Below are positions 15,594 through 23,070 of a DNA stretch of 36,760 nt, one piece after another. The notes beneath the pieces are model-generated. The model was given only the letters and a program-made list of their open reading frames with translations. It had not been told where the DNA came from and made no database searches. The number at the start of each line of letters is the position of its first letter. Position 1 is the first letter of the stretch. A program made the translations under genes and the position numbers. Source of the DNA: Jatrophihabitans sp. (GTDB lineage: Bacteria > Actinomycetota > Actinomycetes > Mycobacteriales > Jatrophihabitantaceae); assembly GCA_025963285.1 (NCBI GenBank), contig JAOPUX010000026.1:1-36760 (forward strand), in the 5' to 3' direction.

Positions 15594-15992
15594 GTGATCA
15601 AAGGTGAGCCCTGCGCCGGTGGCATCGTCTTCGACGAGCAGCGGCGGCTCCTCGTGATCCTGCGGCGCAACCCGCCCGCCGCCGGGCGCTGGTCCATTCC
15701 CGGCGGCCGCTGCCTACCGGACGAGACGAGCCGGACGGCGTGCATCCGCGAGGTGGCCGAGGAGACCGGGCTGAACGTGGAGCCGCTGCGACTGGCCGGC
15801 AGCGTTCAGCTCGCTGGGCCTGCCGGACCGTACGCGGTGGACGACTGGATCTGCCGGCTGCTCGGCGGCCGGCTGCAGGCCGGCGACGACGCGGCCGGGG
15901 CCCGGTGGGTCGACCGCGCCGAACTGCTGGCGCTGCCGACCGCCCCCGGCCTCATCGACGCCCTGAGCGGGTGGGACGTGCTGCCCGACTAG
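15594..15992 (+). CDS. NUDIX hydrolase
   Basis: A 132-residue NUDIX enzyme. The complete NUDIX box runs from GGRCLPDET through REVAEETGL, matching GX5EX7REUXEEXGU, and is preceded by VLRR-type and GRWSIPGG segments. Such enzymes hydrolyse nucleoside diphosphates linked to another group; this small form resembles ADP-ribose or 8-oxo-dGTP hydrolases, but the specificity is open. The start is one of two adjacent GTG codons (15591 or 15594), with GAGG 5 or 8 nt upstream. Its TAG stop lies within CTAG, which is also the stop of the convergent MaoC gene. Confidence 0.9.
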   Translation: MIKGEPCAGGIVFDEQRRLLVILRRNPPAAGRWSIPGGRCLPDETSRTACIREVAEETGLNVEPLRLAGSVQLAGPAGPYAVDDWICRLLGGRLQAGDDAAGARWVDRAELLALPTAPGLIDALSGWDVLPD

Positions 15993-16495
15993 CGCGGGAT
16001 CGGGGTCGGACGGCCGGGCTGCTCGCCGCCGCGGGCGTCGATGTACTCCTTGTTCGGCACCATCACCTTGCGGCGGAAGATGCAGACGATCGTGCCGTCC
16101 TGCTTGTAGCCGATCGTCTCGACGTAGACGACGCCACGGTCGGACTTCGACTTCGACGGGGTCTTGTCGAGCACGGTCGTCTCGCCGTAGATCGTGTCGC
16201 CGTGGAACGTCGGCGCGACGTGCCGCAGTGACTCGATCTCGAGGTTGGCGATCGCCTTGCCGCTGACGTCCGGCACGGACATGCCCAGCAGCAGCGAGTA
16301 GATGTAGTTGCCGACCACCACGTTCTTGCCGAAGTCGGTGGTCTTCTCGGCGTAGTTGACGTCCAGGTGGAGCGGGTGGTGGTTCATCGTCAACAGGCAG
16401 AAGAGGTGGTCGTCGTACTCGGTGACCGTCTTGCCGGGCCAGTGCTTGTACACGGCGCCGACCTCGAACTCTTCGTAGTACCGACCGAACTGCAC
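15989..16495 (-). CDS. MaoC-family dehydratase (hot-dog fold)
   Basis: A 168-residue MaoC-like enoyl-CoA hydratase/dehydratase starting V-Q-F-G-R-Y-Y-E-E-F-E-V-G. The hot-dog helix and catalytic loop read DDHLFCLLTMNHHPLHLD; in the classical hydratase-2 motif (GDxNPLH) the positions of D and N are N and H here, a variant I recall from mesaconyl-CoA hydratase-like members. VVVGNYIYSLLLGMS and HGDTIYGETTVLDK are further family features. It probably hydrates or dehydrates a CoA thioester. GTG at 16495 gives the family N-terminus; the longer open frame is not conserved. It diverges from corA with 71 bp between. Confidence 0.88.
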   Translation of the reverse strand: MQFGRYYEEFEVGAVYKHWPGKTVTEYDDHLFCLLTMNHHPLHLDVNYAEKTTDFGKNVVVGNYIYSLLLGMSVPDVSGKAIANLEIESLRHVAPTFHGDTIYGETTVLDKTPSKSKSDRGVVYVETIGYKQDGTIVCIFRRKVMVPNKEYIDARGGEQPGRPTPIPR

Positions 16496-16566
16496 GGAGC
16501 TTCCCCTCGTCGACAACAGATGTTTACCCGCGAATACTGCCTGGTTCCGTCGGCGGACGGTGCAGA

Positions 16567-17673
16567 ATGTGGCCGATGCCAAGTGTGCCCCGTCCTCGTT
16601 CCCTCGTGCCCAGCCGGCTGGCCTCCAGCCGCCGACGTCACGGGCACGACCCCATGCCTCGCGCCGTCGATCCCGGCTCGGCCATCGTCGACTACGCGAT
16701 CTACCGCGACGGGGTGCGCCAGCCAGGGGTGCACGGCTGGCTCGAGGCGATCGACCGCGTGGAGGCCCAGGAAGACGGATTCGTCTGGATTGGGCTCCAC
16801 GAGCCGACCGAGGCCCAGTTCGCCGACCTCGCCGACCGCTTCGCCCTGCACCCGTTGGCCGTGGAAGACGCGGTACATGCGCACCAGCGCCCCAAGCTCG
16901 ACACCTACGACGACCTGCTCTTTGCCGTGGTGAAGACGGTCCACTACGACGACAAGCTGCCTGGCGGCTCGGCTGAGGTCGTCGAGACCGGCGAGGTGAT
17001 GGTCTTCGTCGGGCCGCGCTTCGCCATCACGGTGCGCCACGGTGAGCACGGCCGGCTGGGCAAGGTTCGCAGCCGACTCGAGGCCGACCCGGAGCTGCTC
17101 TCCCTCGGCCCGTCCTCGGTGCTGCACGCCGTGCTTGACGCCGCGGTCGACAGCTACACCGTGGTGACGAACGCGCTGCAGGAGGACATCGACGAGGCTG
17201 AGACCGACGTCTTCTCCGATCCGGGAAAGCTGACCGACTCCAACGTCATCTACGTCCTCAAACGCGAGGTGCTCTCGATGCGCCGCGCGGCCGCCCCGCT
17301 CTCCCCCGTGCTGCGAATGCTCTCGCAGAGCCCCATGGAGCTCGTGGACGAGGACGTGCGGGACTACTTCCGCGACGTCGACGACCACCTCAACGAGGTC
17401 GTCGACCAGGTGAACTCCTTCGACGACCTGCTCACGACCCTCGTGTCGGCGAACCTGGCGCGGGTCTCGGTGGTGCAGAACGAGGACATGCGCAAGATCT
17501 CGGCCTGGGTGGCGATCGCGGCGGTGCCCACGATGGTGGCCGGTATCTACGGGATGAACTTCAAGCACATGCCCGAGCTGCAGTGGGAGTTCGGCTACCC
17601 GATCGTGATCGCCGGGATGGCCACCGTCTGTGGTCTGCTCTACCGCGCGTTCAAGCGCAACCGCTGGCTCTGA
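16567..17673 (+). CDS. corA: CorA-family magnesium/divalent-cation channel
   Basis: A 368-residue CorA-type transporter. The N-terminal cytosolic alpha/beta domain (for example FVWIGLHEPTEAQF and HPLAVEDAVHAHQRPK) leads into the long stalk helix, and two C-terminal membrane helices flank the signature YGMNF-K-H-M-P-E-L, which forms the pore mouth. A basic C-terminus (K-R-N-R-W-L) completes it. It forms a pentameric channel for Mg2+ in the inner membrane. The start is uncertain: ATG at 16567 or 16576, or at 16654 just before RAVDPG; none has a strong ribosome-binding site. It is convergent with the SUFU-domain gene, 38 bp away; TGAGCGCTCA at 17704-17713 is a perfect palindrome there. Confidence 0.93.
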   Translation: MWPMPSVPRPRSLVPSRLASSRRRHGHDPMPRAVDPGSAIVDYAIYRDGVRQPGVHGWLEAIDRVEAQEDGFVWIGLHEPTEAQFADLADRFALHPLAVEDAVHAHQRPKLDTYDDLLFAVVKTVHYDDKLPGGSAEVVETGEVMVFVGPRFAITVRHGEHGRLGKVRSRLEADPELLSLGPSSVLHAVLDAAVDSYTVVTNALQEDIDEAETDVFSDPGKLTDSNVIYVLKREVLSMRRAAAPLSPVLRMLSQSPMELVDEDVRDYFRDVDDHLNEVVDQVNSFDDLLTTLVSANLARVSVVQNEDMRKISAWVAIAAVPTMVAGIYGMNFKHMPELQWEFGYPIVIAGMATVCGLLYRAFKRNRWL

Positions 17674-17711
17674 GCCGACCACGGCGCACAGCCGCGCGAA
17701 GTGTTGAGCGC

Positions 17712-18290
17712 TCAGTCGAGGTCGACCGGGCCACGGCCGAGGTCGAGCAGGTCGACCCCGCGCTCCGCCCAGCGTTCGCGCAGCACGGCGCTGCCCTTGA
17801 CGCGTGACCAGGCCAACTCGTTCTGGGTGGCCGCGTTGACCTGCAGGATCTCCACCGGACCGGCGCCGGTGGAGACCGATCCCACCGCGGACTCGGTCAG
17901 GACCGCGCCGGTGCAGAGCGATCCCGTGACGAGGGGCTGGCCGAGGTCGACCGTCATCCCCGCGCTGTAGACGACACCCTCCACCGCAGGAGCGGCACCG
18001 AGGACAGCGAGTTGACGCCAGACGTCCACGAACCGGTCGGCCGGATCGCTGATGTGCAGCATCAACTCCGCACGCGGGCCGTCGGAAGCGAGCATCGGGT
18101 CGGCCGCGGAGGTCATCGGATGGCGGGCCATACCGAGGGTCAGGTAGGCCCGCTCGCCGGGGATCGGCTCGAAACGCAGGATGTCGATCGGCTCGACGCC
18201 GACGAAGGAGACCGAGGCACGCACGGGCGAGTGCCCGAAGTGCTCGCGCAGCGCCTCGTCGATCGCCGACAACGGATCCGGGTGAGCCAC
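17712..18290 (-). CDS. suppressor-of-fused (SUFU) domain protein
   Basis: A 192-residue protein made of one SUFU-like domain. Recognisable stretches are DEALREHFG, VSFVGVEPIDILRFEP, YLTLGMARHPM, GPRAELMLHI, APAVEGVVYSAGMTVDLGQP and NELAWSRVKGSAVLRERW. Bacterial SUFU-domain proteins are common as predicted immunity proteins in polymorphic toxin loci, although solitary copies also occur in actinobacteria. It lies 30 bp downstream of the WXG100 gene on the same strand and is therefore likely to be co-transcribed with it. No toxin gene is visible in this window. The start is GTG at 18290 with GGGG 4 nt upstream. Confidence 0.82.
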   Translation of the reverse strand: MAHPDPLSAIDEALREHFGHSPVRASVSFVGVEPIDILRFEPIPGERAYLTLGMARHPMTSAADPMLASDGPRAELMLHISDPADRFVDVWRQLAVLGAAPAVEGVVYSAGMTVDLGQPLVTGSLCTGAVLTESAVGSVSTGAGPVEILQVNAATQNELAWSRVKGSAVLRERWAERGVDLLDLGRGPVDLD

Positions 18291-18320
18291 GGGACCCCAC
18301 GCTAGTGGACCGCCCGCACC

Positions 18321-18611
18321 TCACCGGAACGAGGCCGCGATCTGCTGTTCGACGTCCGCGTAGGCCTGCCCGGCCCGCCCCAGCACCTGGCCGATGCCCT
18401 CCAGCGCATCGAACAGGCCCCGTGCGTGGGCGTCGAACTGCTCGTAGAGAGCGCTGAACTGGCTGGCCGCCGCACCGGACCACTCGCTGCCGAACAGTGG
18501 GGCGAGCTGCCCGCGCAGTGCCTGCTGCTGCCCGCGCACCTCAGCGCTGACCCGCGTCACGGCACCGCTGAGCGCCTCGAGCTGGCTGGGCGTAACCGTC
18601 AATTGAGCCAT
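18321..18611 (-). CDS. WXG100-family (EsxA-like) type VII secretion substrate
   Basis: A 96-residue helical-hairpin protein with the WXG turn at W44-S45-G46 (GSEWSGAAASQF). A C-terminal Y-x-x-x-E signal is seen at Tyr84-Ala-Asp-Val-Glu88, as required for recognition by type VII secretion ATPases. The length is that of typical WXG100 proteins. ATG at 18611 has GAGGA 8 nt upstream; the frame is open further upstream without similarity. It is divergent from the FHA/FtsK ATPase gene (161 bp between) and is followed by the SUFU-domain gene. Only one WXG100 gene is seen, so it may form a homodimer as firmicute EsxA does. Confidence 0.92.
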   Translation of the reverse strand: MAQLTVTPSQLEALSGAVTRVSAEVRGQQQALRGQLAPLFGSEWSGAAASQFSALYEQFDAHARGLFDALEGIGQVLGRAGQAYADVEQQIAASFR

Positions 18612-18684
18612 GGACTCTTCCTCTCGTCGTGGGAGACGAAAGGTAGGCCAGGCCACGCGCGTGCCGCCGGCGTTTCGGCAGCCC

Positions 18685-18721
18685 TGTGGACAAGCGGGCG
18701 AATCTCGCGAAGTTATCCACA
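18685..18721. promoter_or_regulatory. pair of perfect DnaA boxes in the WXG100 / ATPase divergent region
   Basis: TGTGGACAA at 18685-18693 is the complement of TTGTCCACA, the actinobacterial DnaA-box consensus. TTATCCACA at 18713-18721 is the classical box on the plus strand. They face each other with 19 nt between, inside the only non-coding stretch between the two divergent genes. Binding by DnaA is inferred. Confidence 0.6.
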
Positions 18722-18772
18722 ACAGCCGCGCGCGACGCGAGAGCTGTCGGGGGCGCGACGCAGGCTGCCGCC

Positions 18773-20221
18773 ATGCGCATCGACATCACGCTGCTCGACG
18801 ACACCGGCGTTCCCCACGACCTGGCCATCCAGGCGCGGCCGGACCACACGGCCGCCTCGCTGGCCCGCGCGCTCACCGCGCTCGGCCACGCCCAGGTGCA
18901 GGCATCCGAGGTCACCGGGCTCCGCAACGGCGCGCTGGTCGGGGAACCGCCCCGGCCGATCGGGGCAACCGGTCTGCAGGTCGTGGGCGGCCCTGACAGC
19001 GGGCTTGCCTACGCCCTACGGCCCGGTCGCACGCTGATCGGGCGCGGGGCCGACTGCGAGCTGAGGCTCGGCGATCCGGCGGTCTCGCGGCGGCACGTGG
19101 CAGTCGAGGTCGGGCGGGCCGGTATCCAGGTCACCAACCTCAGCGACACCGCGCCCGCCCGGCTCTCCGGTGTCCCGCTCACCGGCAGGCAGCGCCTGGA
19201 CGCAGGCGACGAGGTGGAGCTGGGCAACACCGTGATCCGCCTGGCGGGTCCCCAGGCCCAGCCGGACGTCGCCGCGGCCCGCATCGCCATGCCTATCCCC
19301 CCGCACCGGTCCGCGGGGGCGCCGACGGGTCTGGGGGCGGCGGCCACCTCCGCGCTGACCGCCGTTGCCCTAGCCCTGGCCCTCGGCTCCGCCCAGCTTC
19401 TCTGGCTCGGGCTGATCGGCCCGGCGGGAATGATCGTCAGCGGCCTGGGCGGCCGGCGGAGCCGACGCCGGGCAGACCGCGTCCAGCAGCACCGGCACCG
19501 CGACGAACTGAAGCGGGTGGCCGCCGAGATACAGGCTGGCGTGGCTGCCGAGGCTCAGGCCCGCCGCCGCGCCGATCCCGATCCGGCCACCCTCCTCGCG
19601 GCGGCGGACGGGCAGTACGGCGACAGGCTGGACCGCGGGCTGACCCTGCGGGTCGGCAGCGGGCGGGCTGAGGCGGCGCTGGCGGTGCAACGGCCGGGTG
19701 AGGCCGACGAGCACCCCCTGCTCGAGCGCGTGCCCCTCCGCGTCGATCTCGGGGCGGGTCCGCTGCGCCTGCTCGCACCCCGGCCGGTGGCCCTAGGGCA
19801 GGCGCGGTGGCTGGTGGCCCAGCTCGTGGCGCGCACACCACCTGAGCTACTCCGGATCAGCCTCGACGTCGATGACGAAGCAGCATGGCACTGGCTGAGA
19901 TGGCTTCCCCACCTCTACCCGCCACATGCGGACCGGGGCGGGCTCGAAGCCTGGGCGACCGCCGCCCCGGCGCGCCGCGTGCTGCGCGTCCACGACCGGG
20001 CCCGTGCCGCAGGGCTGACGCTGGACGTCACCGACGGCGCGGGGACCATCCAGACGAGCCGGCCGGCCGACGACACCGGCATCCGTCACCGACTCGACGT
20101 GCAGGCCCTCGATGTACGGGGCGAGGTACTGGTCGACATGCTTGCAGCAGGCGACGCCGAGCGCTGGGCCCGGCGACTGGCTGCCAGGCCGAGCGCCGAC
20201 GGCGGCCTGCCCGAGATCTGA
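18773..20221 (+). CDS. FHA-domain N-terminal part of an EssC/EccC-like type VII secretion ATPase (ends at in-frame TGA)
   Basis: The 482-residue product begins M-R-I-D-I-T-L-L-D-D with a ubiquitin-like first region (1-70). An FHA domain follows at about 82-157 (GRTLIGRGADCEL, SRRHVAVEV, GDEVELGN), then two membrane helices (about 190-206 and 208-226), a basic segment and a region typical of EssC-type proteins before their first ATPase. It stops at TGA 20219-20221 just after G-G-L-P-E-I. The same frame continues without any further stop through RLVDLLGL into three FtsK/SpoIIIE domains, so the ancestral gene was almost certainly one reading frame of about 1265 codons (18773-22570). ATG at 18773 is preferred over the open frame upstream because family similarity starts there. 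Alone this part would be a membrane-anchored FHA protein without ATPase activity. Confidence 0.8.
   Translation: MRIDITLLDDTGVPHDLAIQARPDHTAASLARALTALGHAQVQASEVTGLRNGALVGEPPRPIGATGLQVVGGPDSGLAYALRPGRTLIGRGADCELRLGDPAVSRRHVAVEVGRAGIQVTNLSDTAPARLSGVPLTGRQRLDAGDEVELGNTVIRLAGPQAQPDVAAARIAMPIPPHRSAGAPTGLGAAATSALTAVALALALGSAQLLWLGLIGPAGMIVSGLGGRRSRRRADRVQQHRHRDELKRVAAEIQAGVAAEAQARRRADPDPATLLAAADGQYGDRLDRGLTLRVGSGRAEAALAVQRPGEADEHPLLERVPLRVDLGAGPLRLLAPRPVALGQARWLVAQLVARTPPELLRISLDVDDEAAWHWLRWLPHLYPPHADRGGLEAWATAAPARRVLRVHDRARAAGLTLDVTDGAGTIQTSRPADDTGIRHRLDVQALDVRGEVLVDMLAAGDAERWARRLAARPSADGGLPEI
20219..20221 (+). other. in-frame TGA interrupting the type VII ATPase gene
   Basis: The codons on both sides are in one frame (G-G-L-P-E-I, TGA, R-L-V-D-L-L-G-L), and the residues on both sides fit the same FtsK/SpoIIIE inter-domain region. 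A single C-to-T change of a CGA codon would explain it. The stop is followed by C (TGAC), a context known to be leaky. Confidence 0.8.
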
Positions 20222-20338
20222 CGGCTCGTCGACCTCCTCGGACTCTCGCCGGCGCCGACGGCCAGCGAGTTCGTCGCTCGCTGGGCAGCTTCCGGGCCTG
20301 GGCTCTCGGCGGCGATAGGTGTCACGGCGCGGGGGGTC

Positions 20339-22570
20339 GTGGAGCTCGACCTCGACCGGGACGGCCCGCACGCGCTGATCGCCGGCACTACGGGTTCGGG
20401 CAAGTCCGAGCTGCTGCGCTCGCTCGTCGTGGCCCTTGCCACGTGCCATCCACCGACCGCGGTCACGTTCCTGCTCGTTGACTACAAGGGCGGCGCAGCC
20501 TTCGGCGAGTGCGCCCGGCTGCCGCACGTGACCGGCCTCGTCACCGACCTCGACGCGCACCTGACCCGCCGGGCGCTGCGCTCGCTCCGCGCCGAACTCC
20601 AGCGTCGCGAGCGGCTGCTCGCCGAGGCAGGCGCCCCCGATCTGCACGCCTACCGGTCGGCTCCGGGACGTCAGCCGCTGCCCCGTCTGGTCGTGGTCGT
20701 CGACGAGTTCGCCACCCTCGTCGCCGAACTGCCGGAGTTCGTCAGCGGTCTGATCGAGGTCGCCCAACGGGGCCGGAGCCTCGGCCTGCACCTGATCCTG
20801 GCCACCCAGCGGCCAGCCGGGGCCGTGTCAGCGGAGATCCGGGCCAATGCGGCGCTGCGCATCGCCCTTCGCACGCTCAGCGCCGCCGACTCCCTCGACA
20901 TCCTCGACTCGCCGGCTGCGGCCGCGCTCCCGTCCGACCTCCCCGGTCGCGCCGTCTGGGCGGCCCCGACCCCGGTGACCTTCCAAGTCGGTGTGCTCGC
21001 GGCGGCACCCGAACCGGAGCAGATCACGATCACCGAGCTGGGGATGTGGCGACGACTCCCGCAGTCGGTAAGCACACCGGCCGCACCGACCTCAGATGCA
21101 CTCGTCGCCGCGATCACCGAAGCGGGAGGCGATGCCGCCAGCCCCTCGGCGATCTGGGTCGACCCGCTCCCCGAGCACGTCGCCCGCCGCGACCTGCCCG
21201 CCGGGGTCGGCGCGCTCGGCCTCGTCGATCTCCCCGACGAGCAGCGCCGCGACACGCTCCGGCTGAGCCCGGGGATGCTCATCGCTGGCGGTCCGCGGTC
21301 AGGGCGCAGTACGGCGCTGGCCGGCGTCGCCCTCGCCGCGGCGGAGTCGGGCCGGGCTGCGATCTACGTCCTCGACTTCGCCGGCGATGCGCTGCGGATC
21401 CTCGCGGCGCTGCCGCAGGTGGGTTCGCTGCTGACGCCCGAGGATGGGATCGCCCCGATCGAAGCCCTGACCACGCGGCTGAGCAGCTGCTGGGCAGAGC
21501 GTCGCCGAGGACCCGAACCGGACTCCGCCGTGCTGCTCCTGATCGACGGCTGGGAGCAGCTCTGCGCCGCCCTCGACGCGGCCGATCCGATCGGCGGCGC
21601 AAGCCGCGTGATGGCCCTGCTGCGCGACGCCCCCGCAGCCCGGGCCTCGGTGGTGATCGCCGGCGACCGCTCCGTGCTGGCGCCTCGCCTCTCGGCGCTG
21701 GCAACGGAACGAATCGTCCTGCCCCTCGCCGATCCCGAGGGCTACGAGCAGCTCGGGCTTCGCCGCACGGCGATCCCCAGCTCGGCTGCCCCGGGCCGTG
21801 GCATCCGGCTGCGCGACGGTGCCGAGCTGCAGCTCGCGCACCCCGGCCGCGAACCTGGCTGGCCGGCGACTGCCGGCGCGGTCCGTGCCCTGGCAGCCCG
21901 GCCCAGGCCAGCCGGCCCGTCGCTGATTCGGGTGCGGGCGCTACCGAGGCGGCTCACCACGCCTCCGGCCGAGGCAGCCGACGGCCGGATGTTCCTCGGT
22001 ATCGGTGGCGACGAGGCCACGCCGCTCTGGCTCAGCACGGGGCCGGGCGCCCGGGTGCTCGTCGCCGGCCCTTCACGGTCGGGCCGCTCGAGCGCGCTAC
22101 ACCTGATCCTCGAGGCGTTCGGTGCTTCCTCGCCTCTCGTAGTGGCACCACCGGGTTCGCCACTGATCGCCGCGGCCCGGGGTACCGGAGCTCCCGTCGC
22201 CGACCCGCGCCGAGGGCTCGAGTCCCACCCCGATCTGGTGCTGGTGGACGACGCCGCCGACCTCGTCGACACTCCGCTCGGCCACGAGCTCGCGGCGCTC
22301 ACCGACGAGGCCGAGATCAGCGTGGTGGCGAGCCTGTGCACGGATCGGCTCCTCACGCTGCGAGGGCTTCCCGCAGCGCTGGCACGCAGCGGCCTGACGA
22401 TCCTGCTGCAGCCCTCGCCAGGTGACGCGCAGCTGCTCGGCCGGGCGGTTCCGCGCCACCTCCTCGGTGGGCCCCCCGGTCGAGGGGTCGCCTTCGGGGC
22501 CGCACTGGTCGCGCCTGAGCACGGGCCGCTACCGCTGCAGCTACGGCTTGCGCAGTGGAGTGCGGCGTGA
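20339..22570 (+). CDS. triple FtsK/SpoIIIE ATPase part of the type VII secretion ATPase
   Basis: This is the continuation of the frame after the TGA. The first possible start codon is GTG 20339, giving 743 residues; 39 codons between TGA and GTG carry family-like sequence (RLVDLLGL, EFVARWA). The first ATPase domain is intact: GTTGSGKS (16-23), VVVVDEF (Walker B, about 118-124) and LATQRPAG. The second and third P-loops read GGPRSGRST (about 317) and AGPSRSGRSS (about 576) with Arg in place of the catalytic Lys; Walker-B-like LLLIDGWEQ and LVLVDDAAD remain. Substrate export through a hexameric pore is the family role. A G-rich stretch lies before the GTG, but its 3-nt spacing is poor. It ends 5 bp from the convergent DUF6912 gene. 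Confidence 0.85.
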   Translation: MELDLDRDGPHALIAGTTGSGKSELLRSLVVALATCHPPTAVTFLLVDYKGGAAFGECARLPHVTGLVTDLDAHLTRRALRSLRAELQRRERLLAEAGAPDLHAYRSAPGRQPLPRLVVVVDEFATLVAELPEFVSGLIEVAQRGRSLGLHLILATQRPAGAVSAEIRANAALRIALRTLSAADSLDILDSPAAAALPSDLPGRAVWAAPTPVTFQVGVLAAAPEPEQITITELGMWRRLPQSVSTPAAPTSDALVAAITEAGGDAASPSAIWVDPLPEHVARRDLPAGVGALGLVDLPDEQRRDTLRLSPGMLIAGGPRSGRSTALAGVALAAAESGRAAIYVLDFAGDALRILAALPQVGSLLTPEDGIAPIEALTTRLSSCWAERRRGPEPDSAVLLLIDGWEQLCAALDAADPIGGASRVMALLRDAPAARASVVIAGDRSVLAPRLSALATERIVLPLADPEGYEQLGLRRTAIPSSAAPGRGIRLRDGAELQLAHPGREPGWPATAGAVRALAARPRPAGPSLIRVRALPRRLTTPPAEAADGRMFLGIGGDEATPLWLSTGPGARVLVAGPSRSGRSSALHLILEAFGASSPLVVAPPGSPLIAAARGTGAPVADPRRGLESHPDLVLVDDAADLVDTPLGHELAALTDEAEISVVASLCTDRLLTLRGLPAALARSGLTILLQPSPGDAQLLGRAVPRHLLGGPPGRGVAFGAALVAPEHGPLPLQLRLAQWSAA

Positions 22571-22575
22571 CGGCT

Positions 22576-23070
22576 TCAGAACTGCTGCAGCAGCTCCGGC
22601 AGCTCCTGGTTGGCGTACCAGGACAGTTCGTTGCCCTCGGCGTCGTCCACGCGCTCCTGGGCCTGCGGATCGCCGAGGTCTGCGGCGGTGATCGCCGCCG
22701 CCGCCGCCTCGACCACCGGCGCCGCCGTCTCGTCGTCGACGTGGATCGAGGCGACGAAGGCCAGCGCGATCGGCCGGGTCAGCCGCACTACGCCCCGGTC
22801 AAGGTCGTCGCGGACGGTCACATCGCCCTCAGCCGCGTCGACCGCGATCACGACTCGCCGGCGGGCAGCCTCCGGGTCAGCCTCGATGAGCCGCAACGAG
22901 GCCCGCGCCGCCTCGGTCATGGCCGCGTACTCGAGTTCCTCGATGTCGTCGTCGCGGTACCACTCCCGCAGTCCAGGGGTCACCGCGAAGCCTGTCTTGG
23001 GATCGTCGACCTGGGCCGAGTCGAAGAGCGTGCGCAGGGTTGCCGACGTGCCGGGCAGGTAGATCCTCAT
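22576..23070 (-). CDS. DUF6912 family protein
   Basis: A 164-residue acidic protein starting M-R-I-Y-L-P-G-T, with FAVTPGLREWY, DIEELEYAAMTEAARASLRLI and LAFVASIHVDD, as I recall for the actinobacterial DUF6912 family. The function is unknown. The ATG overlaps the stop of the patatin gene by 4 nt (ATGA), so it is the last gene of the WS/DGAT-patatin-DUF6912 operon. The longer frame upstream of the ATG lies inside the patatin gene and is not conserved. It is convergent with the type VII ATPase gene with only 5 bp between. Confidence 0.82.
   Translation of the reverse strand: MRIYLPGTSATLRTLFDSAQVDDPKTGFAVTPGLREWYRDDDIEELEYAAMTEAARASLRLIEADPEAARRRVVIAVDAAEGDVTVRDDLDRGVVRLTRPIALAFVASIHVDDETAAPVVEAAAAAITAADLGDPQAQERVDDAEGNELSWYANQELPELLQQF

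Noticed and set aside
16390-18483. A 697-codon minus-strand frame across corA and the SUFU gene.
   Set aside because: It is a high-GC shadow; corA (plus) and SUFU (minus, other frame) are supported by family motifs and the long frame has low-complexity Arg/Val/Asp composition.
18685-18721. The DnaA-box pair as the chromosomal replication origin.
   Set aside because: Only two boxes are present, without an AT-rich unwinding element and without dnaA, dnaN, rpmH or parAB nearby.
20219-20221. TGA as a selenocysteine codon in the type VII ATPase.
   Set aside because: The position is in a variable inter-domain linker with no catalytic Cys in the family, and no selenocysteine insertion structure is evident.
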